Source: Phragmites australis (Eukaryota; Streptophyta; Magnoliopsida; Poales; Poaceae). From it: a stretch of DNA of 64,000 nt. Location: NCBI RefSeq assembly GCF_958298935.1, contig NC_084939.1, forward strand, positions 5,967,501 to 6,031,500, in the 5' to 3' direction. The notes beneath the pieces were generated by a model. That model was not told the origin of the DNA, did not search any database, and saw only the letters and a list, made by a program, of their open reading frames with translations. Numbering within the stretch: the stretch's first letter is position 1; each line of letters opens with the position of its first letter. Of this stretch, positions 47,069 to 57,960 are shown one piece after another. The position numbers were made by a program, and so were the translations under genes.

Positions 47069-49673
47069 TAAGTTGTTTTAGCCTTATCAGTTTTTAAAAT
47101 GATTTTGTAACATTTTTCCTTTTGTGAAATTATTATATGCTATACGGCTTCTTGGCTGGTGTGTAATTTTCGCTGCACAAAATAGATAATTTTGTGTCTA
47201 TTGTGCTATAATTTTCGCTGCACAAAATAGATAATTTTCGGTTTGTTAGGTCTCGTGTTATGTTACCGTTGTGAGTAGAATTTTCTAACGCTTTTGGTTC
47301 ATTTCTCAATACAGTAACGATTGTGTTAGGTAATATCGTCTTTTCTGTAGACTAGTTGTCCATGCTGAAATCAATGATCAATTATATTAAAAATAAGTGG
47401 AAAAATAAAGATCAACTTGTTCTTGAGCAAGTAGATCGAAATGCCGGAGCCGTGCATTATTGTGTGTAGCCGGTCAGCATTGTGAAACAATCGATTCCTT
47501 TGATACGGGTTTGTCTCACTGGTACCAAACACCATCCTTTTTTATACATCTTCTCTTCTCGTGTCATTCAGTCCCTGGATTTTTTTAAACCAGACGCACG
47601 TTTGCACCATACAACTCACGAGACTTGTTGGATGGCCATTTCTAGACCGATTCACAATATCTATTCGTACCAGCGATGATCTTGCATGGCCGTTTTTTAG
47701 TAATAACGTACAAGTACTTACCACCAAGAGTCCAAGACATTGTGTCAGTTCACGCAATCTACCGATCTCAGAATATTTTCAACAGAAAAAAGGAAATAGG
47801 CACACTAATATAATATAAGCTCAAAACATTGGAATTTCGTACGAATTAGAGTGGTTAAAAAATCTGACCCTGTTTTGGTGTGTGTGTTTGTGGGGTGTGG
47901 GGGACGCCTGTCGCGCACACACAGGGCTTGGTGTTGCCCTGAGTGAGATGCATGAGGAAAAGAGATGCCTGATTAGGCATGATGCGCATTCTCAAAATAG
48001 TGCTTTCTAACACATAAAACTTAAAAACAACACTATGCCTCCGCAATGTAGTGCCAAGTCGATCCATGCATGGAGGTTGGCGTGGATCCGGTGATGGGTG
48101 CCGAATACCATTAAAATGGAGCAAGGGTCCTCCCCACTTCTCCTCCTCCGCAGCTCTTGTCAGTTGTGTCCTGCCTTCTGACCCGCATCCTCGTCAATCC
48201 TTTCCGCCTCTGCCATGTCATCGTCGAGTACCCGCACACTTCTCGTCGTGTCATTGTTACCTTGGGCACCACCTCCATCACCGAGTCGTTCCACTGTGGG
48301 TGCACCGCTGCTCCCATGGCGGACTTGCCTCACCATAGTAGCCCAAATCGTGATGGGGATCGACTCGTGTTGGACCTATCAAGCTTGACCTAGGGGACAC
48401 ACGGAAGGAGGAGGGGGTGACGGGCGAGGTGGGAGAGAGGATAGTTGGAGAGAGGAGAAAGAGCAAGATGTGGGGCTTCAAGACGCTTGAACTCATACGC
48501 TCGATTTTGGACGTGTGAGCCTCATTGAGTTGCTGAGTCACGGAGCTACTTAGGCCCTCCATAGTGTGTGCTTGGAGTGATGCCCAAAGAGGAGAGAGGG
48601 CATGCAGGCATCACTCCACACACTGTGGCACACTGTGCCAGAGCTAGAAAAACTGGGAGCAAGGCAAGTGTCCGCGCTGGTTCCAACTCAATATTTGCTA
48701 CCCTCCCTCAACGACCTCTCACCTTGACACCCAAGATCTTGTGCGAATCAAGATGTTGCATTATCTGTAGAAGTATCATTGAAGCCACACACTGTAGGTT
48801 TGGGCAGTCGAGACATGCTCTTTGACTTGATGTAACTGTGGAGGGCCTTAGGATAGCAACCAAACATCACGTTGAACCAGCGATACATGCTCTTGCTTAG
48901 GCAAATCTCACTTAGAGCAAATAATCCCATAGAGCGTGAAGGTGGTTCGCTCGAAGTGGGTGTGAGGCCAGGTCGGGAGTTTGACTCCTAACTTTCGCAC
49001 CGGGGCTTGTCCCCAGAATAATTTCATTGTCTCTCGCGCATGGTGCCACAAGAGGAATGTGACATGTCTATCACCTGCAGAGCCTTGGTTGTTTCTGTCG
49101 ATTGCTCTAAGAACATGATCTCCTGTCTACGTGTAGTTATAGGTTTGAGTGTGTGCGTAAAGTATGAGTAGGTGGGTATGTTGGATGAAAGGTATGTACA
49201 CACATGAACCGATGCTACAACTGTACCAAATACAGATGCGTCAAAAAAAAAAACCCTCGAGCATGCAGCACGCTGAGTCTGACACCCGTTGCGGTCACCG
49301 TCACGCCAGAAATGAGCGGAGCAATAATAAAAGACAGGGAGCACAAGGAGAAGCGAAGGCAATGCGTTGGCAGATAGAGGCAGAGGGGGAAGATATCAGG
49401 GAAATGACATGTGGGCCCTATGTGGCCTTTGATTCCTCGACACGTCCCCACGAAGCCCAGTGCTCCCACCCTCATCACCCCTCCCCCATCACTTTTCTCC
49501 AACGCAAATTGCCATCACCCGCTACCATCATTTTCCAAGTTCGCTAATGTTCCAGTTTCTTTCGATTTTTCTTTGCATTATGTGTATTGCACTACTGTGT
49601 GCATGACTGAATTTGAGAGATAATGTCGGATAATAGGTACTGGCAGTTTGTGGTAATGTGGGCACCACAATAA
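47069..49673. other. intergenic, no gene recognised
   Basis: TTTCGCTGCACAAAATAGAT is tandemly duplicated at 47168-47236. 48050-48560 and 49215-49550 have open frames on both strands without recognisable content. A tRNA-like patch is listed separately. Confidence 0.4.
48935..49008 (+). other. tRNA-like patch
   Basis: GTGAAGGTGGTTCGCTCGAA is followed by GAGGCCAGGTCGGGAGTTTG and ACTCC. GGGAGTTTGACTCC resembles a T-arm/B box with one change. No cloverleaf closes. It could be a SINE head or the A/B-box portion of a mobile element. Confidence 0.35.
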
Positions 49674-49675
49674 TA

Positions 49676-49913
49676 CTCCTTCGGGTTATAAATACTCGTC
49701 GTTTTGATTAGGATCATTTATTCTTTAGAACTTTGACTCATCAATATTTTTAAAATAATTAGTTTAGAAACATAAAAATCACATGTATAGATATATCTTT
49801 TAAAATACTTTTATAATATTTTTATTAGATATTATAACTATATTTTAATAGAAAATTATAGTTATAATTTCACGTTAAAAACCGTAAAAAATAAAAAACA
49901 TGACCGGAGAGAG
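49676..49913. mobile_element. Stowaway-like MITE, copy 2 of a pair
   Basis: Ends CTCCTTCGGGTTATAAATAC and CATGACCGGAGAGAG, flanked by TA on both sides (49674-49675 and 49914-49915). The interior TTATTAGATATTATAACTAT is the inverse of the 46808 element. Confidence 0.8.
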
Positions 49914-49915
49914 TA

Positions 49916-50337
49916 TCATGCATGGAGCAGCGCTAATTGGCGGTAGTAATCACGTTTGTAGTACTACTACAAGTACTTTATTTTTTCAGAGCACTGAAAA
50001 ATAATGTCTACTACAAATAGTTTCTAAACCGTATCCATACCCTAAACGGCTTCTGATCTGAACAGAAACCGGCAGACAAGCTACGAATATACTAGTATAC
50101 TCCGTTCAATAGCAATTGCATGTCGTTTTAGCTTTCTCAACTTTTTTTCTAAATGAATGTCATCTTACAATTTCTAGGTAACTTTATCTCTTTTCTTCCC
50201 TCCTTAGCTTGGTAAATAAATGCAGCCACTGTCACAAATAAATGACATATTTCTCCCCAACGTAGTATAAATAAAGCGTAACAAGATTATTGGAGGAATG
50301 GTATCAAGCTGGTTCTCTGACCCTTAATTAGTTTCGA
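49916..50337. other. intergenic, nothing recognised
   Basis: No gene or defined repeat seen. Confidence 0.4.
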
Positions 50338-50900
50338 GCCTTCGACCAGCCTTTAGAAAATCCCAGATAAGAATGAACAACGATAACATAATAAAGAAAT
50401 GGTTCCAAAAGTTGTCTCGCAGTGATGAAGCCGAAGGAGAAGGCCAACACAAAGTACATAAGCCGGTGGTCTCAGAGGCCATACTGGGCTTCGAGGAGAC
50501 CCGAAGGGATAATGTGTAGAGGATGAAGGTCTGGGGGCTAAAAGCACCCTTTCGGGAGGCACAAATGAAGAGCGAAACAAAAGTTTGACTATGACAAAGT
50601 AAAGGACCCGAAGATAATCAACCATCAGTCAAACAAGGGCTCAAAGATGGTCCGCTATTGGGCCGAAGGGTTGGCCGATGCGTGCGGCTGTAGATATATG
50701 TCATGTCCTAGTTGATGTAACACTGTAATATTGTAGTGGCATTAATACTCATGGAATATTTTAAGAATATTACATGGAACATGAGCATTAATATAATGAT
50801 ATTTGGGGTTGAGATATGGCTATAAATACTCTCACCTAATTGATACGATAGAGATGAACAGTTAAAGCACCATTAATTGCTAGTCCATTACGTGAGCAAT
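50338..50900. mobile_element. LTR fragment
   Basis: CGAAGGAGAAGGCCAACACA, GGCCGAAGGGTTGGCCGA and the closing TATGGCTATAAATACTCTCA (TATA box region) look like a grass LTR. No partner LTR, PBS or coding sequence is present, so it is a truncated or solo LTR. Assignment rests on general appearance. Confidence 0.5.
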
Positions 50901-51700
50901 GTTAACTGTGCTGTGATGGAGATAAAAAAACATTTAATTCACTTTCTTAATCCTTTTGTCCAACTCTAAAATATCATACATTCTTGATCAGAGCAAAGGA
51001 AGTATGATTAAGATGTGTACTATATCCTCCTTTTTAGGGTTGTAATCGGATCCTATACGGACGGATATAACTTATCATTTATCTTATTCCATTTTTTTTA
51101 AGTCAGAGTCGAACAAGGATGATATTAAATAATTATTTTTTTGTCATGTATTATATTTTATATTTTTTTCTCGAAGTTAGAGTTAGAGCGAATAGTCGGA
51201 TATATGTTGCTTAGTCAGATAGATGGATTTTTTTACTTCATTTGCATCTTCACACACCACATTAAACGGTATATGAGTGCAATCAAAGTAAGCATATAGA
51301 GAGTAATCGATGAGATATGAAAATAAGAATATTTAATATTATTTGTATTCGGATGTATGACAATCTATCTATATATTATCATATTTTTTAGTGAAATCAT
51401 AATAAGTTTTCTCGTAACAACTAACATTCGAATACTTCAGATAGATACCAGTCAACTATATCCTATCCTATATTTTTTCTCAGATACAAAATCAAACATA
51501 GATAATATCAAATAGTATCAGACATAAGTACCCGTCATCCTATATTTATTTCAAACCCTTTGGAACAGTAGGAAAATATACTTCCCCTTTGCACCCCTGC
51601 TCCTCTTGATCTCCTCTGGCCAAGGAAGCACACGCTGACACGTGACAAACCACCCATTAAAAAACCCGCGCAAAAACAATCTCCCTCTGCAGGAGGCAGC
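50901..51700. other. AT-rich DNA distal to the ARF promoter
   Basis: No open frame of note. Composition changes sharply to GC-rich near 51570, where the ARF promoter zone starts. Confidence 0.4.
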
Positions 51701-51756
51701 AAAGGATCCGCTCCCAACACGAATATTTATTGCACCCACCCCTTGCCTGCAGGAGC

Positions 51757-51762
51757 GAGACA
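51757..51762 (-). promoter_or_regulatory. canonical auxin response element, GAGACA
   Basis: GAGACA is the reverse complement of TGTCTC, the classical ARF-binding site. It lies ~460 bases upstream of the ARF start codon, so the gene could be subject to ARF auto- or cross-regulation. A six-base match is weak evidence alone. Confidence 0.35.
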
Positions 51763-51905
51763 GCCCCACCCAGTCCAACACCCTTCCTCGGCCCGTCCAA
51801 ACCCGGCCCAGCCCGCCTCCCAGCCCGGCGAAATAATTGCACCCGTCTCGCGGTCAGCTCACCTCCCCGTCTCCTCCCACGGTAACCTCACCTCCCCCGC
51901 TTAAA

Positions 51906-51955
51906 GGCAGGCAGGCAGGCAGGCGAGCGCGCTCTCTCTCACGCACAACGCACCC

Positions 51956-51987
<32 letters not shown>
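51906..51987. repeat. (GGCA)n and (GA)n tracts before the ARF
   Basis: AGGCAGGCAGGCAGGCAGGC (51907-51925) is followed by GCTCTCTCTC and then GAGAGAGA... (51958-51987). A GA tract about 230 bases before the ATG probably lies in the promoter or 5' UTR and is a candidate target of GAGA-binding (BBR/BPC) proteins. Confidence 0.8.
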
Positions 51988-51989
<2 letters not shown>

Positions 51990-52198
51990 TGACGTCGCCT
52001 TCTTAAATCTCTCTACCCGAGCCGGGCAGTAAAAAAATTGGGGGAGGCGAGGGGAGGAGTGGGAGCAGCGGGCAGGAGAGGAGGCTGCGAATCAGAGGGG
52101 AATTCGGGGGCTGACTTCGAGCAGGCCGGGAATTCGCGCGATTCGGGCACGGGTCCGGCGGCCGCGGGGGTGAGCGCACGCGCGCGGAGGCGCCGCGG

Positions 52199-52204
52199 AT
52201 GTGA
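52199..52204 (+). promoter_or_regulatory. start-stop uORF (ATGTGA) of the ARF leader
   Basis: ATG immediately followed by TGA, ending 16 bases before the ARF start at 52221. It is the only other ATG between the GA tract and the start codon. Out of frame with the CDS by one base. Start-stop uORFs can stall ribosomes at the start codon, and reinitiation only 16 bases downstream would be inefficient. Function here is inferred. Confidence 0.6.
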
Positions 52205-52220
52205 AGATCTGGTGGTCCGG

Positions 52221-55200
52221 ATGACTGCTTCCACCGCGGCCGCGGCCGCGCAGGCGTCGGGAGGGGGAGGAGGCGAGGGGCATGGCGCGGCGGCGCGAGG
52301 TGAGTTGGGTTGGGTTGGGTGTGTGCGTTGTGTTTGTTTGTTTGTTTTTTTTTGGCTAGCTCTGACGCGAGGTTTTGGGTTTCGGCCTGGGCTTTTGCAG
52401 GTGGCGGAGGCGGGGCGGAGGATGGGATGTACTCGGAGCTGTGGAACCTCTGCGCCGGCCCGCTGGTCACGGTGCCGAGGGTCGGCGACAAGGTCTACTA
52501 CTTCCCGCAGGGCCACATCGAGCAGGTGAGCGCCCAATTTGGGTGGCCGCTTTCGCCCGCACTTCCGCCTCTCGGATTTCCCGTTCCGGCGAGTGCTTTT
52601 CGGGGGTTTTGTTCCGAGTTTTTCCACTGCGTGCCCGGCGATCGGGCTAGGGCGAGGGAAGTGGGTCCGTGGCCTGCGCAGCGTTACGCTTCTTGTCTTC
52701 CACGCTGAGTGTGGCTGGTCTGGTGCCTCATAAGCACTTTCGGTGTTGGAATTTTGGGTTCTTCGCGTCCCTCTGTGATCAGGAGGGATGTGTTGTTTCA
52801 GCTTGTTTGGGTAATTTCGGTTTCTTATGGGCCAATTCTTTTCGCGCGAGTTCTTCTCACGAAATTATCGAGGTTTTGCTCCATTTGGTCGAATTCTGGG
52901 TCTTGGGGTGCTCCAATTTGGGGTTTCGCTGGTCTGGCGCTAAATTGGGTCGGTTTACTCGTTACCCTAAGGAATATTTTAGCTTTGGCTTTAGGATTTT
53001 GTCCCGCGGGTGCAATATTCTCGGTCCCCCCAAAATTTCGGTGATTTTTTTGGTGATTTAGTGAAGTCTGAGACGTCAGATGCTGCTGTTCGGAGATGTG
53101 ACCATTTCTGTGACAAATTTTGTAGTTCTTGTTCCGGATCGCTAAGTGTTCGTGTTTTCCCTCGCGTTTTACTTCTTACTTCTCCGCGCGCTGGTTTGCG
53201 AGAATTTGAGTTGCTCCGAGCTCGTGGTGTGGCTCCTGCATGTCGCGCGGTAAATTTCGGCTTAGTTGTTTCACTTTAGTGGGAAATCTCTTTCCTTTGG
53301 TTCCTAGTACCGGTTTCCTCTTTAGGTTTCTGTCGTGAATTTATGGATTTTAGTATTCGCTAGCGATCAGTGACTCAGCCTTTAGTTCTTGCGATTTGGG
53401 AGGAAAAAGACATGGTGTTATGGGGGCTGATGAAATAGTTCTTGTTCTTGTGGATTTCAGGTGGAGGCATCGACCAACCAGGTGGCTGAGCAGCACATGC
53501 AACTGTACAATCTTCCATGGAAGATCCTATGTGAGGTCATGAACATTGAACTGAAGGTACTTGCACCACCGCTTCTTGCAAAATGTGAGCTTTGCTGTTT
53601 AATAGCATTTGTTATTGATGATATTTTGTTTCTAGGCCGAGCCAGACACCGATGAGGTTTATGCTCAGCTCACTCTGCTTCCTGAATCGAAGGTGAGTAA
53701 TGTTTTGAGCTTCCACACTGTGCTCCACTGGGTGATCTTGGTCTAAAGCGTTTAAACATTCTTCATTTGTTGGTTTTGTGTGTAACAGCAAGCGGAGAAT
53801 GCCTCTAGTGAGGAGGTGCCTGCTGCGCCACCAGCTGCTCCTGCGAGGCCACGTGTGCACTCGTTCTGCAAGACATTGACAGCCTCTGACACGAGCACAC
53901 ATGGCGGCTTCTCCGTGCTGCGACGCCACGCCGATGAGTGTCTCCCCCCACTGGTTAGCTTGCTGGATCTTTGACTTGATGTAGGTCTGCTATTTGTTGT
54001 TTGAGTGGCAGTGATGCTCTTTGCTTTTGCTTCTTGGTCAGGATATGAGCTGCCAGCCTCCAACACAAGAGCTGGTGGCCAAGGATCTGCATGGCGTCGA
54101 ATGGCGCTTTCGTCACATATTCAGAGGTGATCACTCGACAACCATTTGACTATTCAGAACGTGCGGTGCTCTTTGCTCACTTGCACCAGTATACTCTACA
54201 TGAGTAGGAAACATACACTGCACCAGCTTTTGTTTGTTTCTATGTACAGAGTAAAAACAGTTCTTGTGTGCATTAATGACTCCTTAAATTGATCTTAAAT
54301 TGGTGTTAAATGTGATTCTCAGTACAATGTGTATGCACTATCTTACCTCGTTGGCTTCATTGGAGGGACCAGCTTGTGTTTGCAACAAGTTCTTGTGCAT
54401 TTTGATTCCTTTGCATGGGCCTGCACTTGATGATGCGAGGATAACCATATGGTTTTGTCAGCTGATGTGGTACCTTACATGCTTTAGTTTCTTAGGACAA
54501 GTACTTCACATCTCCAGATGTCTTTTTGACTTGTGAGTTGTGCCAATCAAAACTTTTGTACCCAGACCATGTTTTAACTATATAGTATGGATGGAATTAA
54601 GATGTTGTATCCTCTTCTAAGTCATCTCATGTACATTTCTGCCAACTTCAGGTCAGCCACGAAGACATCTTTTGCAGAGTGGCTGGAGTGTTTTTGTTAG
54701 CGCCAAACGACTTGTTGCTGGGGATGCCTTCATCTTTCTAAGGTATGTTTTGTGACACACTGAACAGCTTTTGCTATTTGACTCTGTTTTCCCTTCACTG
54801 CTTAATATGTACTTCCCGAATGATGTGCACAGAGGTGAGAATGGAGAACTTCGTGTAGGAGTTAGGCGTGCAATGAGGCAGCAAGCTAATGTTCCATCTT
54901 CAGTAATATCAAGCCACAGCATGCATCTTGGTGTTCTTGCTACAGCATGGCATGCTGTTAACACTGGTACCATGTTCACTGTCTACTACAAGCCTAGGTT
55001 TGTGCTAACTCTTTGTAGATTTTATACATAATTCCTGTATGCAGTTTTAGCCTTGTGCTATATTATTTCTGATCTGAATATGTAGTGCTTTCATGTAATT
55101 GAATTATCTTCTGAAATCATTGCACTACTCTCAGGACAAGTCCATCTGAGTTTGTGGTCCCTTGTGATCGCTATATGGAATCGCTGAAACGAAATTATTC

Positions 55201-57484
55201 TATAGGGATGAGATTTAAGATGAGGTTCGAAGGTGAAGAGGCTCCAGAGCAAAGGTAAGCAATGACCTGGTGCAATGATATATGTTTTCTGCTTCACCAA
55301 TCACCATATATGTTTCCTCTGTTAGAAGCAACTTGAAACCTTCAATTATGCATTAGATTCACTGGGACCATTGTTGGAATGGCGGATTCTGATCCAGCTG
55401 GATGGGCTGAATCAAAATGGCGTTCCCTTAAGGTATTGCCCCTTCCATTCCTCCCTTTTCAGTTCAAACAGACTTGTTTTATGGAGCATTGTTCTGATGT
55501 ACTTTCGTGATATCCAGGTGAGGTGGGATGAAGCTTCCTCCATTCCTCGTCCTGAAAGGGTTTCTCCCTGGCAAATAGAACCTGCTGTAAGCCCTCCCCC
55601 CATCAATCCACATCCAGTGCCCAGACCCAAGAGGCATCGCCCTAATGTTCTAGCTTCCCTGCCTGACTCTTCAGCTCCAACAAAAGAAGGTTAGACCTTG
55701 TCATCAGTGTGGAGATTGTAGGATAATTGTCCAGTCTTACTAATGCATGTGTTTTACCTCATTCTAGCTGCTTCTAAAGTCACAGTGGAGATTCAACAAA
55801 ATGCCTTACAAATGGCCCTGCAGACCCAAGAGAATGCAACCCCGAAAAGTGGTTTTGGTGATAACAGCGAGTTGGACACTGCTCAGAAGACAGTCCTGCG
55901 ACCATCAGGACTTGATCGAGAGAAGAATACCATTGGTACACAGAGGAAGCTAGGTTCAGATAGTTGGATGCAGATGAACAGGCCTGAGAGTTACAAGGAG
56001 ATGCTATCAGGATATCAGCCACCTAAAGATGTACAGAATCCACAGGGTTTCTGTGCCTTACCTGAGCAGATTGCTGCAGGTCATTCTAACTTCTGGCACA
56101 CTGTAAATGCTCATTATCAAGATCAGCAAGGCAGTCATAATATGTTCCCTGGCTCATGGTCCATGATGCCTCCAAGTACCGGCTTTGGGTTGAACAGACA
56201 GAACTATCCAATGATACAGGAAGTCGGTGGGTTGCCTCAAAGTTCTGCAAATACAAAGTTTGGGAATGGAGTTTATGCTGCACTACCAGGCCGTGGCATT
56301 GATCAATACTCAGCTGGCTGGTTTGGCCATATGATACCTGGTGCCCGCATGGATGATGCACAGCCGCGCCTGATCAAGCCTCAACCTTTGGTTGTTGGTC
56401 ATGCTGATGTGCAGAAAGCGAAAGGCAATTCATGCAAACTTTTTGGAATTCATCTTGACAGCCCAGCCAAATCTGAAGTTTTGAACTCTCCAACAAGTGT
56501 TGTATATGATGGGATGCCACAAACTCCAGGGGCAGATGAATGGCGGCGGCCAGACGCAACTGAAGTAGATAAGTGTTCTGATCCACCTAAGACTCTGAAG
56601 CAACTCAATACTCCACAAACAGATTCTATTCCAGAGAAGCATCCTTCTTGTCCCCAAGCTTCAAGAAGCATGCAGTGCAAATCACAAGGTGGATCAACTA
56701 GAAGCTGCAAGAAGGTGTGTTTTCTTGTCATTATTACCCAGTTTCTTCTCTCTTTAAGCTCCCAAGTCCATCAAATGGTACTGGATCGTACTTCCCTGTG
56801 AATGCTTTTCAAATAGTGCTCCGAGTCTTTTTCTCCATTCTACTAGGGGCATGCCTAGTAAGATTGCTTTTGAAGCACCCTTGTATGTATGTATGTATGT
56901 ATGCAATGTCGAAAGTCAGCTAGCTAGACAAACTTCCAAGGCCTGCATATTACTCCTTAAACATGCTTTTTTTAGCTTCCCTGTTGTCCACCGTGATGGT
57001 TGATGGGACTGTTCATTTCAGGTCCACAAGCAAGGTATTGCACTTGGCAGGTCCGTGGATCTTACAAAGTTCAATGGCTACACGGAATTAATCGCTGAGC
57101 TGGATGGGATGTTTGACTTTAACGGCGAACTGAAGAGTTCTAACAAGGAATGGATGGTCGTCTACACCGACAATGAAGGTGACATGATGCTGGTTGGGGA
57201 TGATCCCTGGAAGTGAGTAACTGTTAAATTTTTCCCTTGTTTGCTTGGTTGATCTGTGTATGATATAATCATGATGCCATCTGAACTCCCTCTTGGACAG
57301 TGAATTCTGCAATATTGTCCATAAGATCTTCATCTATACAAGGGAGGAGGTCCAGCAGATGAACCCGGGTGCACTGAACTCGAGGTTGGAAGATAGTCCT
57401 GCTAATTCGATGGAAAGGGGCTCTGCTGCCAGGGAAATGCGAGGCTGCCTATCCACCTCATCACTAAATTCCGAGAACTGCTAA
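52221..57484 (+). CDS. ARF23/ARF24-like: auxin response factor, ARF1/ARF2 clade (B), OsARF23/24-like
   Basis: Nuclear transcription factor binding TGTCNN auxin response elements; clade B members mostly repress. Exons: 52221-52299, 52401-52525, 53461-53556, 53636-53692, 53789-53953, 54042-54126, 54652-54742, 54833-54997, 55135-55254, 55357-55432, 55518-55689, 55768-56714, 57022-57212, 57301-57484; all introns GT-AG and all phases join. The 850-residue product has an Ala/Gly-rich start; [20 protein letters not shown] (about 37-60); B3 at 143-245 ([40 protein letters not shown]); auxin-response/dimerisation region 262-375 ([12 protein letters not shown] to SPWQIEP); basic PRPKRHRP (likely NLS); a variable middle with CKLFGIHL, not Gln-rich, fitting a repressor; and PB1 at 727-810 with K729 and the acidic DNEGD...DD cluster (776-787) for ARF/Aux-IAA pairing. 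The length agrees with rice OsARF23/24 as I remember them. ATG 52221 is the first in-frame ATG; its context (C at -3) is weak. Confidence 0.95.
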
Positions 57485-57960
57485 ATCCTCCTCAGCTGGT
57501 ATGCTAACTGCATCATTAGTGGCAGTACCCACTCTTCACTACAATTCCAAAACAAATGTCACACTGCACTAATCTCTACACGATCATTGTGCTGCTTTTG
57601 GCAGGTCTAATGAAGTAACGAGGGGGACAAAAAGTGGTGAAGTATCCGTAGGAACAAATGCTTTTCGTAGTGGAGTTAATGGTTTCTGTGTATTGGATGA
57701 GCCCAAAGTACCCTAGTATTTATAGATGGTGCCTGTCCTGGTGGTCGAAGTTGCTGCACTCTCTTATTCTCTGCAGTTTTGGTTTTCATTTTGGTGAGGT
57801 TAAGTCGTAACTCGCTGGTCCTACCATCTAATGCATGCGTAGAAAGATAGCTGAGCGAAGCCCTCCCGCGCTTTCCCTCGGCACGAAGCATTGTAAATAG
57901 GTCCCCTGCCGTAAGTCTAATATATTTCCCGCCGCAATTGATACTCCCGTGGCTTTCCTG
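57485..57960 (+). other. ARF 3' UTR with a probable intron at 57499-57604
   Basis: CAGCTG|GTATGCTAAC gives a donor at 57499 and TGCTTTTGGCAG|GTCTAA an acceptor ending 57604, a 106-base intron starting 14 bases after the stop codon. The distal part has GTAAATAGGT and AATATATTTC, loose poly(A)-signal-like patches near 57890-57930. The end is approximate. Confidence 0.55.

Noticed and set aside
52013..52627. 204-aa and 162-aa minus-strand frames over the ARF first exons
   Set aside because: Antisense shadow of the GC-rich ARF leader and exons.
52669..53279. Open frames of 89-130 aa on the + strand
   Set aside because: They lie in the 935-base intron 2 of the ARF and have no domain match.
53461..56714. 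tasiR-ARF target site in the ARF
   Set aside because: No stretch resembling the known GGTCTTACAAGGTCAAGA-type target was seen; this subclade in rice is not a listed target as far as I recall.
55743..56801. 352-aa frame taken as a separate gene
   Set aside because: It is ARF exon 12 read through into its flanking introns.
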